Assembly (NCBI GenBank): GCA_031260095.1
Contig: JAIRKN010000154.1
Span: 1 to 8,184, forward strand
Origin: Tannerella sp.
GTDB lineage: Bacteria > Bacteroidota > Bacteroidia > Bacteroidales > Tannerellaceae
Length of the DNA stretch: 8,184 nt
Direction of reading: 5' to 3'
Of the stretch, positions 4,834 through 8,184 are shown piece by piece. The position numbers and the translations under genes are program-made. The notes beneath the pieces were generated by a model. The model saw only the letters and a list, made by a program, of their open reading frames with translations. It did not search any database and was not told where the DNA came from. Numbering within the stretch: position 1 is the first letter of the stretch; every line of letters starts with the position of its first letter.

Positions 4834-5730
4834 ATGAAACGTTTACTATTTTTGCTAATCATCTTTTTTGGCATAGCCGGAATTGTCCGGTCGCAGGAGT
4901 TGAACGTAGCACTTACGATAAACAGTGATAAAGTACAAGGTTCCAGTAAGCAGATATTTACCACTTTGCAAAATGCTTTGACGGAGTTTATCAATACGAA
5001 GAAATGGACCACTGCCACCTTTTCACAAAACGAACGGATTGATTGTAATTTTACTATTATCGTTAATTCTCTGGAGAATAATTCGTTCAGTTGTGAAATA
5101 CAGGTTCAGGCACGTCGTCCTGTCTATAATTCAACCTATACAACTACTATTTTTAATTTCCGTGATACGGAATTTGATTTTGAATATACGGAATTTGAAC
5201 CGTTGGAATATAATGAGAATACGTTAAACAGTAATCTGACAGCAGTGATCATCTATTACATCTATATGATACTGGGATTTGACTTCGACAGTTTTTCCCC
5301 AAACGGAGGACAGTCTTTTTTCCAGCAGGCGCAGCAAATTGTAACATTAGCTCAATCCGAACCATCATGGAATGGCTGGACGGCTTTTGCAAACAAGAGA
5401 AACCGTCATGCTTTAATGACGGCCCTGACAGAAAATCAGGGGGATAGTTTTCATACGATGTGGTATAACTATCACCGGAAAGGATTGGATGAGATGGCGG
5501 CCAATGCGGATCGCGGACGTACCAATCTGATTTCATCATTATCCGCATTGAAAGAACTGAAGAACGCTCGTCCTGCATCCGTATTGTTACAACTATTCAG
5601 CGATTGTAAACTGGATGAAGCGGTTGCTGTATATTCAAAGGCAACGATACAGGAAAAGCAGGAAGGCTACAAGTTGTTTTCCGACCTATATCCCGCTGCC
5701 TCTACACGTTATGAGTCATTAAAGAATTAA
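4834..5730 (+). CDS. DUF4835 family exported protein (possible type IX secretion-associated, PorD-like)
   Basis: This 298-residue protein begins with a clear signal peptide: MKRLLF, a hydrophobic run to about residue 17, and a likely cut after 'VRS' before 'QELN'. The mature part starts 'QELNVALTINSDKVQGSSKQ' and includes 'LTEFINTKKW', 'ERIDCNFTI', 'FNFRD' and 'YYIYMILGFDFDSFS'. This matches DUF4835, found in Bacteroidota and typically located between coaBC and recN. The protein is expected in the periplasm or at the outer membrane; no lipobox or C-terminal sorting domain is seen. I recall that some annotation resources call this family PorD, a type IX secretion component; nothing in the sequence itself proves it. 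It follows coaBC by 54 bases, the largest gap in this run, with no clear promoter, and lies 3 bases before recN. C71 and C87 could form a disulfide; a third cysteine is C258. Confidence 0.85.
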   Translation: MKRLLFLLIIFFGIAGIVRSQELNVALTINSDKVQGSSKQIFTTLQNALTEFINTKKWTTATFSQNERIDCNFTIIVNSLENNSFSCEIQVQARRPVYNSTYTTTIFNFRDTEFDFEYTEFEPLEYNENTLNSNLTAVIIYYIYMILGFDFDSFSPNGGQSFFQQAQQIVTLAQSEPSWNGWTAFANKRNRHALMTALTENQGDSFHTMWYNYHRKGLDEMAANADRGRTNLISSLSALKELKNARPASVLLQLFSDCKLDEAVAVYSKATIQEKQEGYKLFSDLYPAASTRYESLKN

Positions 5731-5733
5731 TTT

Positions 5734-7392
5734 ATGCTGAAATCTTTATTTATACGCAACTATGTGTTGATTGACGCATTAGATATTCGTTTTGAGGATG
5801 GTTTTTCTGTTATAACAGGTGAAACGGGGGCCGGAAAATCAATTATTCTCGGTGCACTGTCTCTTGTCCTGGGGGAACGTGCGGATACAAAGAGTATTCA
5901 GTCCGGAAAAGATAAATGTACCATCGAAGTTGTTTTTGATATATCAACCTATCATTTAGAGCATTTTTTTGAAGGAAATGACCTGGAATATGATGCAGCG
6001 GAATGTATGTTTCGCCGGGAGTTGTATCGTTCCGGAAAATCACGCGCCTTTATCAATGACTCACCTGTTTCACTTTCCATTGTTAAAGAACTGGGTAATC
6101 GATTGATAGATGTACACTCACAACATCAGAATTTATTGCTGGCGGATACGCATTTTCAACTGAATGTAGTTGATTTGATAGCGCAAACCCGGGAACCACT
6201 GAGTAAATACCGCAACGAATACAATGAATATCTTAGTGTGTGCGATGTGTTGGCCGGATTAAAGGATAAGGCTTTGAATGCGAGGAATGAAGAAGATTAT
6301 ATACGATTTCAGTATGAAGAACTCTGCGAAGCGAAGTTGGAGGCGGGTGAGCAGGAAGAACTGGAGCAGGAACGGGATACCTTATCCCATGCCGAAGATA
6401 TAAAAACAGCCTTGTACAAGGTAACGGAATTGTTGAGTGGAGAAGACGCATCTGTTGTTTCTTCATTAAAGGATACATTAACCGTCATCGAACAACTGTC
6501 CGCTTATTTTCCGAAAGCGAAGGAATATGCCGACAGGCTCCAAACCGCTTATATTGATATCCACGATTTGGCATCGGAGACAGATGTTCTTAAGGATGAT
6601 ATAGAATTTAATCCCGAACGTTTGGAATGGCTGCATAACCGGTTAAATACGATTTACTCATTGCAGCAGAAACATAAATTGTCTTCTGTGGCAGACTTAA
6701 TAGCGAAACAGGAGGATTTTAAGGCACAGTTGGACATGATTGATTCGTTTGACGAAGAGCTGAATGTGTTGGCCAAACGTCAGCAGGATTTATATAAACG
6801 ATTAACGGAACAGGCGGCTGAGATAAGCATGTTGAGGAAAAGCGCATCCGAAATGATTGAGAAGCAGGTTATCGGGCGCATGGTCTTATTGGGTATGCCC
6901 AATACGCATTTTCAGTTATTGTTCACGTCTAAGGCCAAACCTTCTTTTGACGGGATGGATGAAGTCTCCTTTCTTTTCTCTGCTAATAAAAATGAAACCT
7001 TGAAACCGGTGGCACAAACAGCTTCCGGCGGTGAAATCTCACGTCTGATGTTGTGTGTAAAAGCGATGATTGCCGGACATGCAGCTCTTCCTTCGATCAT
7101 TTTTGATGAAATAGATACCGGAATATCCGGGGAAGTAGCCGATAAAATGGCGGATATCATGCAGGATTTAGGTCAAAAGATGCAGGTTATCACCATCACA
7201 CATCTGCCGCAGATAGCTGCCAAAGGAAAAGCGCATTATTTTGTATACAAGGAAGATACCCCCGAACGTACCTGTACGCGTATACGTCATCTTAGCGACA
7301 AAGAGCGTGTGGACGAAATAGCCCGTATGCTTAGTGGCGCTAAAATGACCCAGGCGGCTGTTGATAATGCGAAAGTTTTATTAGGGTTGTAA
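5734..7392 (+). CDS. recN: DNA repair protein RecN (SMC-like ATPase)
   Basis: This 552-residue protein has the split ABC-ATPase layout of RecN. The N-terminal half has 'LFIRNYVLID' and the Walker A motif 'GETGAGKS' at 29-36, then 'RAFINDSPV' and the family's 'DVHSQHQNLLL' (127-136). Residues about 155-380 are rich in Glu, Lys, Gln and Leu and form the two arms of a short coiled coil. The C-terminal half has the ABC signature 'SGGEISRLML' (431-440), Walker B 'IIFDEIDTGISG' (455-466) and the H-loop 'ITITHLPQIA' with H490. RecN is recruited to DNA double-strand breaks and helps RecA-dependent recombinational repair. The length is typical and no key residue is missing. The ATG is 3 bases after the DUF4835 stop with no Shine-Dalgarno site. 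It is the last plus-strand gene of the run, and no terminator follows it. Confidence 0.97.
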   Translation: MLKSLFIRNYVLIDALDIRFEDGFSVITGETGAGKSIILGALSLVLGERADTKSIQSGKDKCTIEVVFDISTYHLEHFFEGNDLEYDAAECMFRRELYRSGKSRAFINDSPVSLSIVKELGNRLIDVHSQHQNLLLADTHFQLNVVDLIAQTREPLSKYRNEYNEYLSVCDVLAGLKDKALNARNEEDYIRFQYEELCEAKLEAGEQEELEQERDTLSHAEDIKTALYKVTELLSGEDASVVSSLKDTLTVIEQLSAYFPKAKEYADRLQTAYIDIHDLASETDVLKDDIEFNPERLEWLHNRLNTIYSLQQKHKLSSVADLIAKQEDFKAQLDMIDSFDEELNVLAKRQQDLYKRLTEQAAEISMLRKSASEMIEKQVIGRMVLLGMPNTHFQLLFTSKAKPSFDGMDEVSFLFSANKNETLKPVAQTASGGEISRLMLCVKAMIAGHAALPSIIFDEIDTGISGEVADKMADIMQDLGQKMQVITITHLPQIAAKGKAHYFVYKEDTPERTCTRIRHLSDKERVDEIARMLSGAKMTQAAVDNAKVLLGL

Positions 7393-7395
7393 ACC

Positions 7396-8103
7396 TCAAT
7401 CCCTGTACTCGTAGAAATATTTACCGACACGCAACGTTTTTCCTGAACGTACAATTTTACTTCCGCCGGGTAGTTTTTCAACCGGTCTGCCGTAAATATT
7501 AAGGAAATATAAATTCGGATCAATTACGTATTGAGACGCTAAGGGAGTTTCTGCATATCCAAGGACATTACAGGCATATCCTGTATTATCTTCATCGCAT
7601 AACTCTATTATATAATCAATACCCAGTTCCTGAATTATAACATGTGAATCATTGTATAAAAAGTTTATTTGAAACGGGCTTTCCGGAACTCCCGGCGCAC
7701 TCACCTTTGCGTAGGCTAATCGTTCATTAATATAAAAATATTCGGTTTCATAGTATAGACGGCTTCCTATATTCGCTGTGATCATTCTTGCACGCGTAGC
7801 TCCTAATACATTGTCCGGTTGGATATGGTATTGAATATCATTTAATGTACAAAAGATCCCGTCGGCCTTATAAAAAACATTGGCTGGAGGACATATCAGA
7901 GCGTCATCTTCGTATAATTGAAACTCGGTCACATTCCGCCCGTTATGATACATGACAGTCCTGGCCGTTTCATTTTCAAATCTGGAAATAGGGAACATAT
8001 CATAATAAGATACCCTTTCCGACGCTTCGTCGCAGGCAATCACTGAAAAACAAACAAAAGCCATTATCAGGCTTTTAATCAAAAATAATTCTACTTTCTT
8101 CAT
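7396..8103 (-). CDS. Predicted lipoprotein of unknown function (possibly DUF4595-like)
   Basis: This 235-residue minus-strand protein begins MKKVELFLIKSLIMAFVCFS and has the lipobox 'VIAC' with the lipidated cysteine at C24, so it should be exported and anchored by a lipid. The residues after the cysteine (CDEASE) are acidic; in Bacteroidota acidic residues close to the lipidated cysteine can act as a signal for export to the cell surface, so a surface location is possible. The mature part is β-rich, with many aromatic residues and four further cysteines (C71, C85, C169, C178). The end 'NLYFLNIYGRPVEKLP' and 'LRVGKYFYEY' recalls the repeating β-strand lipoproteins grouped in families such as DUF4595, but I cannot assign it firmly. 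Its stop codon lies 3 bases from the recN stop on the other strand. The 81 bases upstream are A/T-rich with no Shine-Dalgarno site and no convincing TAnnTTTG element. Confidence 0.75.
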   Translation of the reverse strand: MKKVELFLIKSLIMAFVCFSVIACDEASERVSYYDMFPISRFENETARTVMYHNGRNVTEFQLYEDDALICPPANVFYKADGIFCTLNDIQYHIQPDNVLGATRARMITANIGSRLYYETEYFYINERLAYAKVSAPGVPESPFQINFLYNDSHVIIQELGIDYIIELCDEDNTGYACNVLGYAETPLASQYVIDPNLYFLNIYGRPVEKLPGGSKIVRSGKTLRVGKYFYEYRD

Positions 8104-8184
8104 ATTATTTAAACATATTATTCATTAACGGCACATTTCTTGTTGTCAATTAGAGGGTGTAAAATAATACATTAAAATTGATAC

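Noticed and set aside
5249..5578. 109-codon minus-strand frame opposite DUF4835
   Set aside because: It lies wholly inside a recognised gene; its composition (rich in Ser, Pro and His) is typical of antisense translation.
8104..8184. Sigma70-like TTGACA on the minus strand upstream of the lipoprotein gene
   Set aside because: A TTGACA hexamer is present on the minus strand, but Bacteroidota do not use this consensus and no TAnnTTTG element is positioned with it, so no promoter is called.
1..8184. Defence system, mobile element, CRISPR array or biosynthetic cluster
   Set aside because: No transposase, integrase, direct-repeat array, restriction or toxin-antitoxin genes are seen; gene order and composition look like stable core chromosome.

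Overview
The window looks like chromosomal core sequence from a member of the Bacteroidota, most likely the order Bacteroidales. Three things point there. The promoters match the Bacteroidota form (TTTG, about 20 bases, then TAnnTTTG). Most starts lack a Shine-Dalgarno sequence. Family-restricted genes are present: DUF4295 beside rpmG, and DUF4835 between coaBC and recN. I cannot name the genus.

Layout. Bases 1-213 are the C-terminal end of a glycosyltransferase-like protein whose start lies outside the window. Bases 214-431 hold no convincing gene but end in a good promoter that reads into three tRNA genes: Gly(GCC), Leu(CAG) and Leu(GAG). A second near-consensus promoter (800-831) drives a short ribosomal-protein operon, rpmB-rpmG-DUF4295, closed by a strong intrinsic terminator (1507-1559). 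A third, weaker promoter precedes a five-gene plus-strand run: dnaN (sliding clamp), a DEDDh exonuclease with an ExoX-like C-terminal domain, coaBC (coenzyme A synthesis), a secreted DUF4835 protein, and recN (DNA repair). Junctions in this run are 9, 8, 54 and 3 bases, so it is probably one transcription unit. Bases 7396-8103 carry a convergent minus-strand lipoprotein gene of unknown function that ends only 3 bases after recN. The last 81 bases are its upstream region, where I see no clear promoter.

How the genes fit together. The tRNAs and ribosomal proteins form a translation block. dnaN, the exonuclease and recN form a replication and repair block, with coaBC and DUF4835 embedded in it. 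I see no mobile element, CRISPR array, defence system or other obviously new system; this is mostly ordinary core genome. The points most worth a second look are the strong Shine-Dalgarno sites on rpmG and DUF4295 in an otherwise SD-free window, the serine at the usual catalytic cysteine position of the CoaC domain, an A10 tract exactly at the CoaC/CoaB boundary, and the uncharacterised DUF4835 and lipoprotein genes.
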